Source: CAWJTV01 sp963845695 (lineage in GTDB: Bacteria; Planctomycetota; Planctomycetia; Isosphaerales; Isosphaeraceae). From it: a stretch of DNA of 64,000 nt. The stretch spans positions 1,426,001-1,490,000 of the forward strand of contig CAWJTQ010000002.1 of NCBI GenBank assembly GCA_963845695.1. Direction: 5' to 3'. This document shows, in pieces, positions 10,113 through 18,924 of the stretch. The position numbers and the translations under genes were made by a program. Numbering within the stretch: position 1 is the stretch's first letter; each line of letters begins with the position of its first letter. The notes under the pieces are model-generated. The model was not told the origin of the DNA, ran no database searches, and saw only the letters and a list, made by a program, of their open reading frames with translations.

Positions 10113-11162
10113 CTACGAGACAGCCTCTGATTCCAACGGGTCGAGACAGACGTCCCCTTCGACGGGGAGCGTACCCGACGTGGGAGCATTCAACACCGCG
10201 ACGGCGGTCCCTGCCGGCCTCGCCATCTCGCTGGGGAGCAGATCGCGGAGCGATTTGGGCAGCGGAAAATGGACATTCTCCTCGCGAACCGTCCGTTCCT
10301 GAATGGTCGCGCCAAAGTCACGCTGAAGATAATCAATGCACTCTTGCACGACCTGTTCGGGGGCACTGGCACCCGCTGTGATGAGGACCGTATCCACGCG
10401 CTCGAACCAGCTTTTCTGGATTTCGGAGACACCATCGATCAGGAACGAAGGGATTCCGAGAGAGTTTGCGATCTCGGCGAGGCGCCGGCTGTTCGAGCTA
10501 TTCTGGCTTCCCAGAACGAGCACCAGGTCGGCCAGGACCGCCAGGTCGCGAACCGCTTCTTGGCGGTTCTGGGTGGCGTAGCAGATGTCGTCCTTGGGGG
10601 GATTGGCGATTCGTGGGAATTTCTTTCGGAGCGCCGCGATGACCACATTCGCATCGTCAACGCTGAGTGTCGTCTGGGTGAGATAAGCCACTTTTTCGGG
10701 GTTGGCGACCGAGAGCCGCTCGACATCCTCAGCCGTTTCCACCAGGACGATCTGATTTGGCGCCTCGCCCATGGTGCCAATCACCTCGTCGTGCCCTTCA
10801 TGGCCAATCAAGATAATGGTGAATCCTTCCTTGGCGTACCGAATGGCTTCGAGATGGACTTTGATCACCAGCGGACACGTTGCGTCGATGGCCAGGAGAC
10901 GGCGTCGGCGGGCCTGGTCGCGGATTTGGGGGGAGACACCATGAGCGCTGTAAAGTAACGGGGAGCCTTCGGGGACGTCCTCCAACGATTCGACGAAGAC
11001 CGTGCCCCGCTGGCGGAACCGTTCGACCACGAACTGGTTGTGAACGATCTCATGGTAGACGAACAGGGGTGGGCCGAAGAAGTCCAGGGCACGTTCCAGG
11101 CACTCGATGGCCATGTTGACGCCCGCGCAGAAACCGCGGGGATTCGCCAGGATAATCTTCAT
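10113..11162 (-). CDS. ispH: 4-hydroxy-3-methylbut-2-enyl diphosphate reductase
   Basis: 349 aa, the last enzyme of the MEP isoprenoid pathway, converting HMBPP to IPP and DMAPP through a [4Fe-4S] cluster. The three cluster cysteines are visible: Cys12 (RGFCAGV), Cys96 (DATCPLV) and Cys194 (DDICYATQNRQ). The catalytic Glu126 lies in GHDEVIGT, and substrate-site motifs are YHEIVHN, GSQNSSNS and ITAGASAPE. Start set to ATG 11162, where homology begins (MKIILANPRGFCAGV); upstream in-frame codons to 11285 are unlikely to be translated. A C-terminal tail of about 35 residues follows the usual end. It stands alone and is divergent from ilvB. Confidence 0.96.
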   Translation of the reverse strand: MKIILANPRGFCAGVNMAIECLERALDFFGPPLFVYHEIVHNQFVVERFRQRGTVFVESLEDVPEGSPLLYSAHGVSPQIRDQARRRRLLAIDATCPLVIKVHLEAIRYAKEGFTIILIGHEGHDEVIGTMGEAPNQIVLVETAEDVERLSVANPEKVAYLTQTTLSVDDANVVIAALRKKFPRIANPPKDDICYATQNRQEAVRDLAVLADLVLVLGSQNSSNSRRLAEIANSLGIPSFLIDGVSEIQKSWFERVDTVLITAGASAPEQVVQECIDYLQRDFGATIQERTVREENVHFPLPKSLRDLLPSEMARPAGTAVAVLNAPTSGTLPVEGDVCLDPLESEAVS

Positions 11163-11569
11163 TGCAAGCGGGGCCTCCGGAATCACGTTGACATTCGACC
11201 CCCATCGTATGCATTCGTCGGTCCGACGGAAAGGCGAGTCGCTGTGGGGTCGGCAAGGGAGCGGACAGGATCGCTTCTTGCGCAATCGCCCGCGGCCAGG
11301 TTGCTCCCGATCGCCCGAGATCGCGCAAATCCTGAACCTCGGCGGGGCAAGAGAGTCTGAGATGACAGGTTCTCCGGCATCGGTTGGCCGGCCGGCTGTC
11401 CCCAGAATCCCCGAAAAACGGCACCGATGGCTCCGGAACGGTGACTCATTGAGGATAGAGCCGATTGTTGCGGAGTAGACGGACGTTGTACAATCCAGGA
11501 GTCGTGATCGGGCCTGGGGAGCAGGACCCAGCCTGAGTCAGAACTTGCGCCGAGGGAGAATCGAACACT
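11163..11569. other. Divergent intergenic region between ispH and ilvB
   Basis: About 400 bp that must hold the promoters of both genes. A purine-rich ribosome site (GAGGGAGA) sits just before the ilvB GTG. I see no leader peptide with repeated branched-chain codons and no clear riboswitch. Confidence 0.5.
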
Positions 11570-13345
11570 GTGGCTGCCATCGATGATCGTCAGACGTCCA
11601 CCAAGACTTCTTCGAAACCGAGTACCGGGGCGGATGTTCTGGTCGAGTCGCTGGTGCGGCACGGTGTCGAGGTCATCTTCGCCTATCCGGGCGGCGCGAG
11701 CATGCCGATGCATCAGGCACTGACGCGATACCGCGACCGGATTCGCACGATCCTGCCGCGTCACGAGCAAGGGGGCATCTTCGCAGCCGAGGGTTATGCT
11801 CGTGCCTCCGGCCGACCGGGAGTGGTGATGGCCACCTCGGGTCCCGGGGCGCTGAACTTGGTGACCGGGCTGGCCGATGCCAAGCTGGACTCCGTTCCAC
11901 TGGTGGCCATCACCGGACAGGTGCCCAGCCATGTGATCGGCACCGACGCCTTCCAGGAGACGCCCATGGTGGAGGTGTCCCGGGCGATCACGAAGCATCA
12001 TTACCTGGTCCAGCACGCCCGTGAGATCGCTCGGGTCGTCAAGGAGGCGTTCCACCTGGCCAGTACCGGCCGGCCGGGACCGGTCCTGATCGATATCCCC
12101 AAGGATGTCCAGAATACGATCGTTTCCGACCCGCAGTACGAGGTCGCCATGGACCTGCCGGGCTATCGGCTGCCTCCGCCCCCGCCGCCGGAGCGGATCC
12201 GAGAGGTCCTCGAGGCGATCCGGGAGAGCGAACGTCCGATCATCTACTGTGGCGGCGGAGTGGTGGCCTCAGGGGCGGCCGATGAGCTGCGGGAGTTTGC
12301 ATCCAAGACGGGGATTCCCGTGGCCATGACCATTCACGGACTGGGAGCCATACCGAGCGACCACTACCTCTCGCTCAACATGCTGGGAATGCACGGCACC
12401 GTCTACGCGAACTATGCCATCAACGAGGCCGACCTGCTCCTGGCGTTCGGAGTCCGGTTCGACGATCGCGTCACCGGCAAGCTCAGCGAATTCGCCAAAC
12501 ACGGGCGGATCGTCCACGTCGATATCGACGCCTCCGAAATCAACAAGAACAAGTTCGCGCACATCCCCATCCATACCAATGTCAAGGAATTCCTGAAGGC
12601 GATCAACCCGCTGGTCTGGCCCGGCGACTGGCGGCAGTGGCATCAGCAGATCGATGAGTGGCGGGCCAGCGACCCCATGACTTATGACCAGCGAGACGAC
12701 CTGATCCTGCCCCAGTACGTCATCGAGCAGTTCGCGCTGCTGGCTCAGGGCGAGTTCATCATGACCACGGGGGTCGGTCAGCACCAGATGTGGGCTGCAC
12801 AGTGGAGTCGGTTCAAGCACCCACGCACCTGGATCACTTCGGGCGGCCTGGGATCGATGGGATATGGCCTGCCGGCGGCGATGGGGGCCCAGGCCGCCTT
12901 CCCCGAAGCGCTGGTCGTCGACATCGACGGTGATGGAAGTTTTCTCATGAACATCCAGGAGCTGGCCACCGTTTATTGCGAGGATCTGCCGGTGAAGGTG
13001 ATCCTGCTCAATAACCAGCACCTGGGCATGGTCGTGCAGTGGGAGGACCGGTTCCATGAGGGGAACCGCGCCCATACCTACCTGGGGCCGATCCACCATC
13101 CTGAGGCGGTCGGTGCGGGTGAAGGCGAAGTGCCCGGATCGATCTATCCGGACTTCGTCGAGATCGCCCGCGGATTCGGCGTGAAGGCGCGGCAGGTCCG
13201 CAGAAAGTCCGAAGTCCTGGCCGCTCTCAAGGAGATGATGGCACATCCTGGACCGTATGTCCTCGACGTGCTGGTCCCCTACCAGGAACATGTCCTACCT
13301 ATGATCCCTTCGGGCATGACCGTCCGCGAGATCATCAAGAACTGA
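11570..13345 (+). CDS. ilvB: Acetolactate synthase, large catalytic subunit
   Basis: 591 aa from a GTG start with GAGGGAGA about 10 bases upstream. It condenses two pyruvates (or pyruvate with 2-ketobutyrate) as the first common step of branched-chain amino acid synthesis, using thiamine diphosphate, Mg and FAD. The order is typical: an N-terminal pyrimidine-binding domain with the catalytic Glu (RHEQGGIFAAEGYARASG), a central FAD-binding domain (VRFDDRVTGKLSEFA) and a C-terminal diphosphate-binding motif (VDIDGDGSFLMNIQELATV). The ThDP loop LLNNQHLGMVVQWEDRF is intact. The regulatory small subunit ilvN and ilvC are not adjacent, so it appears as a stand-alone gene. The frame is intact. Confidence 0.95.
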   Translation: MAAIDDRQTSTKTSSKPSTGADVLVESLVRHGVEVIFAYPGGASMPMHQALTRYRDRIRTILPRHEQGGIFAAEGYARASGRPGVVMATSGPGALNLVTGLADAKLDSVPLVAITGQVPSHVIGTDAFQETPMVEVSRAITKHHYLVQHAREIARVVKEAFHLASTGRPGPVLIDIPKDVQNTIVSDPQYEVAMDLPGYRLPPPPPPERIREVLEAIRESERPIIYCGGGVVASGAADELREFASKTGIPVAMTIHGLGAIPSDHYLSLNMLGMHGTVYANYAINEADLLLAFGVRFDDRVTGKLSEFAKHGRIVHVDIDASEINKNKFAHIPIHTNVKEFLKAINPLVWPGDWRQWHQQIDEWRASDPMTYDQRDDLILPQYVIEQFALLAQGEFIMTTGVGQHQMWAAQWSRFKHPRTWITSGGLGSMGYGLPAAMGAQAAFPEALVVDIDGDGSFLMNIQELATVYCEDLPVKVILLNNQHLGMVVQWEDRFHEGNRAHTYLGPIHHPEAVGAGEGEVPGSIYPDFVEIARGFGVKARQVRRKSEVLAALKEMMAHPGPYVLDVLVPYQEHVLPMIPSGMTVREIIKN

Positions 13346-13517
13346 TGGGTGGATAGTCGGCGACTCCCGGGTGGTGACGTGCCGAGGTCTCCCCGGTCGT
13401 GCCCGTCTTGAGATCCGTCCGCACCTCGCTCGCCGTTTGGCACTTGGAAGCGCCACCTCGACCCACCCAGAGCGGACTTGGCAAAGGTTGTGGGGGCGGG
13501 AAGAGCGATGTGGGCCT

Positions 13518-15143
13518 TCACGGACTACCGATGACCGACCCGTTGGCCCAGACCGGCTCGTCGATGAGCAGGCCGTACTTTTTCATTTTCTTGTAGAGAG
13601 TGGTGCGGTTGATGTTCAGCACCCGGGCGGTCTCCTGGCGATTCCAGTTGAACGCCTGGAGGGCCTGAAGGATGATGCGCTTCTCCGGCTCTTCCAGGGC
13701 TTCTTTCAGGGGCCGAATGCCGATGGGGAGGTGTGGTCGAGGCGTAGCCGATCCGGCACCAGTCTGGCGGTGGTGGTTGAGGATCGGCGCCAGGTGGCTG
13801 GAAGTGATCCGGGCGCCGTTGCACATCGCGACGGCTCGCCGGATCGCCGCCTCGAGCTCGCGAACATTCCCCGGCCAGTCATGGCGTTGAAGGACGTCGA
13901 GAGCATCGCGGGTGAATCCAACCACGCTCTTGCGGAATTCATGGGCGTATCGGGCCCGGAACGACTCGGCCAGTAATTCGACGTCGGTCCCTCGGTGCTT
14001 CAGAGGAGGGAGCGTCAGGCAGATCGCGCTGACGCGATGGAACAGCTCCTGGCGGAATCGCCCCTGCTCCAAGAGGGCCGGGAGGTTCTCGCTGGTGGAC
14101 ATCACGAACCGAACCTCGCCGGGCAGATGGGGATAGCCAGCCGACGACCCATAATCACGGTGCTGCAACTCGCGGAGCAGGTTAAGCTGGATCTCCGTCG
14201 GTAAGGCGGCGACCTCGTCGATATAGAGCGTTCCGTTGCGGGACTGCTCCAGCATGTGGGACCAGGTGATTGTCGGATCCGTCTCGACCGAATCCGTCTC
14301 GGCCGGATCCTCATTCTCGGGAACCCCCAATTCGTCGGCCAATGCCGACGCCTCGACGGTGACGAAGGGGCGTTGGGCACCGCAACCGAGTGTATGGAGC
14401 AGACGTGCAACCAACGACTTACCTGTCCCGGGCTCTCCGACGATCAGTACCGAGGCACGAGTCGACGCCATGGTCGCCGTCAACTCGAGGACCTGGCGCC
14501 AGCAGGGGTCATTGCCGATGAGCCCGAGTTCTCGTGCGATCAGATCGACGCGGGGCCCTAAGCTGGTGGCAGTCGCGTGCACCGCCAGAGCCGCGGACGG
14601 CGAGGCCATGGCGCCTGACGGCGCTACCGTGGCCGATGCGGCCAGGTTGGTCGACGCCAGGCTGCCGCCCATGGTGGTCGCGATCGTCGCCGTTCCAGGG
14701 TCTGAAGCGCCCGAGTGCAGGGTCAGGGCTGGGATCGGTCCGGTCCTCTCCGTGGCGACGTGCGGCTGTGGCTTGCCGCCCGTTGCCGATGAGGCGACGG
14801 CCGCCTGAGATGCCGTGGCGGTTTCGCCCGGTCGTGTCTCGCATTGTTCCAGCGCCTGCAACACCGCGGCCCGCAACTCCGCAGCCGGGACCGGGTACTT
14901 CAAGACAGCCATGGCTCCCAGTCTTAAGGCCTCCTTGGCTCGTTCCGGGTGGAGACGGGGGAATAACAGGACCACCGGAACCTCGCGGTGCTTGCGACGT
15001 ACATAATTCAAGAGCTCCAGCGCGTCACCATCGCCGGGATCAACCCCGGCGAGTACGAGATCGATGTCATTCCGCTCCATCAGGCGGACGGCCATCCGAT
15101 CATTGGTCGCGTCTTCGATGATGTGGCCCAACGACTTCAGCAT
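13518..15143 (-). CDS. NtrC-like AAA+ regulator with degenerate receiver and no GAFTGA loop
   Basis: 541 aa from ATG 15143, but the receiver-like frame continues about 20 codons further 5' (FEILILYPDPAGLALL) with no start codon; ATG 15214 is one frame off, so a 1-nt error or an unusual start is likely. The receiver lacks the acid pair and has Gly in place of the phosphorylatable Asp (DLVLAGVDPGDGDA). A Ser/Ala/Thr-rich linker follows. The AAA+ domain has Walker A (VGEPGTGKSLVARLLH), Walker B (GTLYIDEVAAL) and an arginine finger region (FRQELFHRVSAI). The sigma-54-contacting GAFTGA segment is replaced by an acidic insert (ENEDPAETDSVETD). A Fis-type HTH ends the protein (NRQETARVLNINRTTLYKKM). 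It probably binds DNA but may not activate sigma-54. Confidence 0.85.
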   Translation of the reverse strand: MLKSLGHIIEDATNDRMAVRLMERNDIDLVLAGVDPGDGDALELLNYVRRKHREVPVVLLFPRLHPERAKEALRLGAMAVLKYPVPAAELRAAVLQALEQCETRPGETATASQAAVASSATGGKPQPHVATERTGPIPALTLHSGASDPGTATIATTMGGSLASTNLAASATVAPSGAMASPSAALAVHATATSLGPRVDLIARELGLIGNDPCWRQVLELTATMASTRASVLIVGEPGTGKSLVARLLHTLGCGAQRPFVTVEASALADELGVPENEDPAETDSVETDPTITWSHMLEQSRNGTLYIDEVAALPTEIQLNLLRELQHRDYGSSAGYPHLPGEVRFVMSTSENLPALLEQGRFRQELFHRVSAICLTLPPLKHRGTDVELLAESFRARYAHEFRKSVVGFTRDALDVLQRHDWPGNVRELEAAIRRAVAMCNGARITSSHLAPILNHHRQTGAGSATPRPHLPIGIRPLKEALEEPEKRIILQALQAFNWNRQETARVLNINRTTLYKKMKKYGLLIDEPVWANGSVIGSP

Positions 15144-15214
15144 CGAGGTCAGGAGGGCCAGTCCGGCAGGATCCGGATACAGGATCAGGATTTCGAAGCT
15201 TGTGCATGGAATTC

Positions 15215-15769
15215 AATCTCTCGTCAGATGCCCGTGCCGAATGACTAAGCCGGTCCATCCTCCGTGAGTATCCAGAAGGCATGCCGTCGAGGGGGTGTCG
15301 CTCGGTTGATTCGTAGGTCACGGACGTTATCCTCCCCCCGACGGGACGAGGTGCAACCGACGCGGTTGTCTCGCCAGGCTGTGGAGCCTCGTGGCCCATC
15401 CGATCCTTGACAGCCGGGTAAACTGTCAGTTTGGAAGGGCCGTTCGTGTTGTTCTCAATAAACACGTATGTCATGGATGCAACGTCGTCAAAGTGGCGCC
15501 GGAAAGAAGGCCGATCTTATCGAGCGACGGCTCGTTGTCGCCATGGTCTTCTCGACCGATCGAGGCAGCGATTCGATTCGGGTTGGCTAGACGTAACCAG
15601 GTTGTTGGGTTCATCGCGTCCCAAGCGAGCGGTGTGCCATCTCGAGGGGGCGAGCGGGCGGTTCCGGTGGCTTTTTCGAGCGACCTTTGACGGCCTTGGT
15701 TTCGACGCCATTCCCTGACGACGCATTTCCCATCTGATCCTGACTCTTCGATAATCCGGCGGTGCTGTG
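15215..15769. other. Spacer between the NtrC-like gene and the tyrosine recombinase
   Basis: About 550 bp with no convincing gene. Small frames on both strands lack domain features and ribosome sites. It should hold the NtrC-like gene promoter, but no clear -35/-10 pair stands out. Confidence 0.5.
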
Positions 15770-16660
15770 TCAGGCCCGCGGATGTGCTCCATGATAACTA
15801 TCGAGGATCCGGTCCTGTGTGACGTGGGTGTAGATCTGTGTGCTCGAGAGATTCCGGTGGCCGAGTAGCTCCTGGACACTACGAAGGTCAGCACCCCGAT
15901 CCAACAAGTGGGTCGCGAAACTGTGCCGAAGCGTGTGCGGACTCGCCGTGTTGACCAGACCGGCTCGCAACAAATGACTCTCTAGCAAACGACCAACGCT
16001 CCGCGTCGTCAAGCGGGTACCGCGCTGGTTGAGGAAAACAGCGGGTTCCCGAGCAGCCTTGGGACGCCGTAAGGCCAGCCAGCGCCGGAGCCATTCCGTG
16101 GCCAGAGTGCCGATCGGACAGAGCCGCTCGCGTCGTCCCTTACCGCGAACTCGAACCAATTCCTGGTCCCCATCGATGTCCTCGAGGTTCAAGCCCACGA
16201 GCTCGCCCACGCGTAGCCCGCCGCCATAGAGGGTCTCCAGCATGGCGCGATCACGAATCCCCGGCTCCGTATCCACCGGCACGCTCTCCAGCAGCCGGAT
16301 CACCTCGTCCACGCGGAGCAGACGCGGCAACCTCTGAGCCTGCTTCGGATTACGCAGACCCGCCGACGGGTCGGACTTCACCAATCCTTTTCGTCGCAGG
16401 AACCGGAAATAGGAGCGTAGGCTCGCCAGCCGTCGTGCCACGGTGCTCGGAGCATAACCCCGGCCCATCAGCCACGCCGAGTATCGGCGCAGCCGAACCG
16501 AATCGACGCACGAGGGGTCCATCTCCTCCCCTCCCACTTCCAGCAGATAGGTGCTATACAAAGCAAGATCGTCTTCGTAACACCTCAAAGTATGCACGGA
16601 AGCTTGCCGTTCCATGCGGAGATGGCCGATGAAGTCATTGATGGAACGATGCATGGGCAT
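15770..16660 (-). CDS. Tyrosine recombinase of the XerC/XerD family
   Basis: 296 aa, the usual Xer length. The N-terminal SAM-like core-binding domain runs to about residue 95 (FIGHLRMERQASVHTLRCYE, WLMGRGYAPSTVARRLASLR). The catalytic domain holds all six active-site positions: Arg in GGGLRVGELVGL, Lys in VRGKGRRER, His-x-x-Arg in HTLRHSFATHLL, His in ELLGHRNLSSTQ and the nucleophile Tyr in QIYTHVT. Full conservation, standard length and lack of phage neighbours favour a chromosome-dimer-resolution Xer rather than an integrase, though XerC and XerD cannot be told apart by eye. It is the first gene after a 900 bp gene-free stretch. Confidence 0.9.
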   Translation of the reverse strand: MPMHRSINDFIGHLRMERQASVHTLRCYEDDLALYSTYLLEVGGEEMDPSCVDSVRLRRYSAWLMGRGYAPSTVARRLASLRSYFRFLRRKGLVKSDPSAGLRNPKQAQRLPRLLRVDEVIRLLESVPVDTEPGIRDRAMLETLYGGGLRVGELVGLNLEDIDGDQELVRVRGKGRRERLCPIGTLATEWLRRWLALRRPKAAREPAVFLNQRGTRLTTRSVGRLLESHLLRAGLVNTASPHTLRHSFATHLLDRGADLRSVQELLGHRNLSSTQIYTHVTQDRILDSYHGAHPRA

Positions 16661-17560
16661 CCTCGTTGAACGGATGACGGTGGGAGTCGCTTGATGAGGC
16701 CAGAGCGGCGTATCCCGTACAGAGGAGAACCTTCAATCTTGTCGTCGGTTGGTACCACACCCCTTACTTCATCGGGTCTGACTCCTCACGTCCGTCATTT
16801 TTCTGTCACGCCCTGCGACCGCTATGTCCGGAGCGCGGTGACTCTCTCAGCAAATCTGGGGCCGGATGTGTCGTGCACGCTGCCGGGATCGAGCCTTGGT
16901 TAAGCGGGGATGATTTGTCGTCGAACCATTCACGGGAACGGCTTCGTGCCCGTGATGTCATGGCTTGGCCTGGTTGGAGCGACTTGGTGGACCCGATTCC
17001 TCGCGTTGGCGAGCCGAGAGTTGTATGGCCCCAGCCGATGGCACTCGCCCTCTGAACGAGGTGGCCTCGTCCTTTGGAACTTTCTCTTCAGCTACTGGTA
17101 AGGCGAGGTCATATCGGTTTGACTTCCGCTCCCTTTGCAATGCATCGTGTGCTGCCGACATCGGCAACGCTGACGATCCTGGTATCAATCGCCACTGTCG
17201 TTCAGATCGATGGAGATTCTCGACGATCGTCTCCCAATTGGCAATTGGGTGCCGCCCGGAAATGAGGTTTTTCCAATACCTTCTCAATCCGATACTGGCG
17301 GCCTCGAGGTTATTCATGGCTATATTAGACGAGATAGGTGCGATACAGGGTTCCTTGGTACGGGATCCCTTCGGGTGTAGAAAACCTCCGGCTGCGAGAG
17401 GATAAGGAGTATTCCGTGTACCGCGCCGTCCGAGCGAGACGTTGTTGATGACCATGCTGGTCTAGCCTGGAAAGGCCGAACGGATGGGGGCGACGAGTGA
17501 TTTCCCCGTTTTCTGTTCGAGCGGGCTTTTCCGGTGGGGATGGTGGGGCTATAATACCCG
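16661..17560. other. 900 bp gene-free stretch between recombinase and initiator tRNA
   Basis: Base composition appears less GC-rich than the flanks. A 165-codon frame on the minus strand (16958-17455) has no ribosome site and no recognisable domain and is not accepted. It could hold an unrecognised small RNA or the remains of an element integrated near the tRNA gene, but no duplicated tRNA end is visible. Confidence 0.45.
17527..17555 (+). promoter_or_regulatory. Candidate sigma-70 promoter of initiator tRNA
   Basis: A perfect TATAAT box lies at 17550-17555, 5 bases before the mature tRNA end; the -35 candidate TTTTCC at 17527-17532 (17-base spacer) is weak. If used, transcription would begin almost at the mature 5' end. 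Confidence 0.4.
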
Positions 17561-17633
17561 TGCGCCGTGGAGCAGCGGCTAGCTCGCCAGGCTCATAACC
17601 TGGAGGTCGTAGGTTCGATTCCTACCGGCGCAA
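17561..17633 (+). tRNA. tRNA-Met (CAU), initiator type
   Basis: 73 nt cloverleaf with anticodon CAU in the loop CTCATAA. The stems are all paired: acceptor TGCGCCG with CGGCGCA, D stem GAGC with GCTC, anticodon stem CCAGG with CCTGG, and T stem GTAGG with CCTAC. The A11-U24 pair in the D stem is the bacterial initiator signature. Position 1 is U opposite A72, a weak pair instead of the usual C1-A72 mismatch. In the anticodon stem two of the three initiator G-C pairs are kept and the third is A29-U41. CCA is not encoded. Confidence 0.93.
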
Positions 17634-17966
17634 CTCCTTCCCTCCCCATCAAATTGCTACGGACCGATGGATCCGATGGAGGGCATGATGTCCTGGGGAC
17701 CATTGAAGTTCCTCTCGCATCTTCTTGAGGCATCCGCTGACGGTTAGAAGGCTCGGGTCCAGTCCCAGGGATCTTCCTCCCCCCGCGTTTGCCATTATCA
17801 TCTCGGACCTCCAGACCGCCTCGTCGTGGATTGGGACGCGAGAATGTTGGCACTCCATGGTCCTCTCAGGAGGTTGCGGTCAGGAAGGCGCGCGTGCTAA
17901 GCTTTCGCGAAGCTCGCGCGAGCCAGTCCCTGACCGGCCGACCTCGAACCACCGGACTCGACGTGC
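17634..17966. other. Spacer between initiator tRNA and thioesterase gene
   Basis: About 330 bp; short frames on both strands show no family features. Nothing recognisable was found. Confidence 0.5.
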
Positions 17967-18431
17967 ATGGCCGATTTGCACGCCTATGAAGGCGAAACGC
18001 TCACTCATCGGCTCGTCCTTCCGCGCGACGCCAACCACCACGGAACGCTCTACGCTGGCGTCCTGCTCTCCCTGTCGCTGGAAGCGGGTTATGCGACAGC
18101 CTTTCGGGCTGCGGGTCTCAATGCGAATCTGGTCCTCAAACGTGTACTCGACCTCCGATGCTATGAGCCGGTGTCCGTCGGGCGCGTGATTCAGATTCGG
18201 GGAAGGGAGATCCATCGCGCGCGCGCCCAGATCGTGGTCGGTCTCTGGGGTTCGACCCTGGCCGACGCGAACTCACCATGGATGGACGGTCTGATGCAAT
18301 TTGTGCAAGTGGATGCGGCGGGCCGCCCTGAACCGCTCGAAGAGGAACCGGATGCTGAGCCGCTTGCACTCCATCCTCCGTGGTGCGGACTTCGGGACCG
18401 AGCCCGGAAACTCTTGCACATCCGCCAGTAG
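17967..18431 (+). CDS. Hot-dog fold acyl-CoA thioesterase
   Basis: 154 aa. The central hot-dog helix is clear: RDANHHGTLYAGVLLSLSLE followed by AGYATAFRAAG, matching the Asn/His-Gly active-site region of acyl-CoA hydrolases. The strands KRVLDLRCYEPVSVGRVIQI and RARAQIVVGLWG follow the fold. Enzymes of this type hydrolyse acyl-CoA to free fatty acid and CoA in the cytoplasm. The C-terminal 35 residues are an acidic tail of unknown role. No ribosome site is obvious and the gene is monocistronic. The exact acyl specificity cannot be read from sequence. Confidence 0.75.
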   Translation: MADLHAYEGETLTHRLVLPRDANHHGTLYAGVLLSLSLEAGYATAFRAAGLNANLVLKRVLDLRCYEPVSVGRVIQIRGREIHRARAQIVVGLWGSTLADANSPWMDGLMQFVQVDAAGRPEPLEEEPDAEPLALHPPWCGLRDRARKLLHIRQ

Positions 18432-18924
18432 CGGAAGGATTCGCAGGAGGTGTGGTGCGGGTCGCTCCACAGTCCGCGCCTCGTCCCCGCAGGCCTAGTG
18501 AGCAATTGAGCTCCCGTGGGTGGGCGCGGCTGCTTCGATGTTCTATAGTGAGCTATTGCGGAGCCGTGCGAGCCGGAAGACGGTTCGGCGAACCGCCCGG
18601 CATCGAATGGACCAGAGAGTTTCCGCGCGGTGAGGCGGGGAAAAGGGATGTGGGCCAGACGGACGATCGTCGCCAGGGGTGGCTCGGTTCAAGTTGGGGC
18701 GGTGAACCCTTCGATGTCTCTTAAGGTCCCAGTGAGCCGTGTGTGTAAAGAGAAGGAAGGCGAGGCGATCTCTGGCGGGCGAGGATTCGACCGCCCGATG
18801 GGTAAATCCACCGCGGGGTGGTCCTCCTCCTCCCCCAATCGGCCGGGAGGCAGCCTCAAGAACCCCGATTCGGTCGGGATGAAGCCTCGCCGTTCAGAGA
18901 GACTGTTCCAGGAGGTTTGATCTC
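18432..18924 (+). promoter_or_regulatory. Long structured leader upstream of proS, possibly regulatory
   Basis: Nearly 500 bp without a gene ahead of proS. It holds consecutive hairpins: 18776-18797 (CGGGCG with CGCCCG), 18808-18821 (CCACC with GGTGG around GCGG) and 18864-18878 (CCCGA with TCGGG around TTCGG). At 18614-18640 an AGAGAG followed by a stem whose loop contains GGTGAG recalls T-box stem I, and ACCGCG occurs at 18810. The canonical T-box order is not reproduced, so the assignment is weak. A good ribosome site AGGAGG lies at 18910-18915. Confidence 0.3.

Noticed and set aside
16958..17455. 165-codon open frame on the minus strand
   Set aside because: No ribosome site, no domain features, low coding character.
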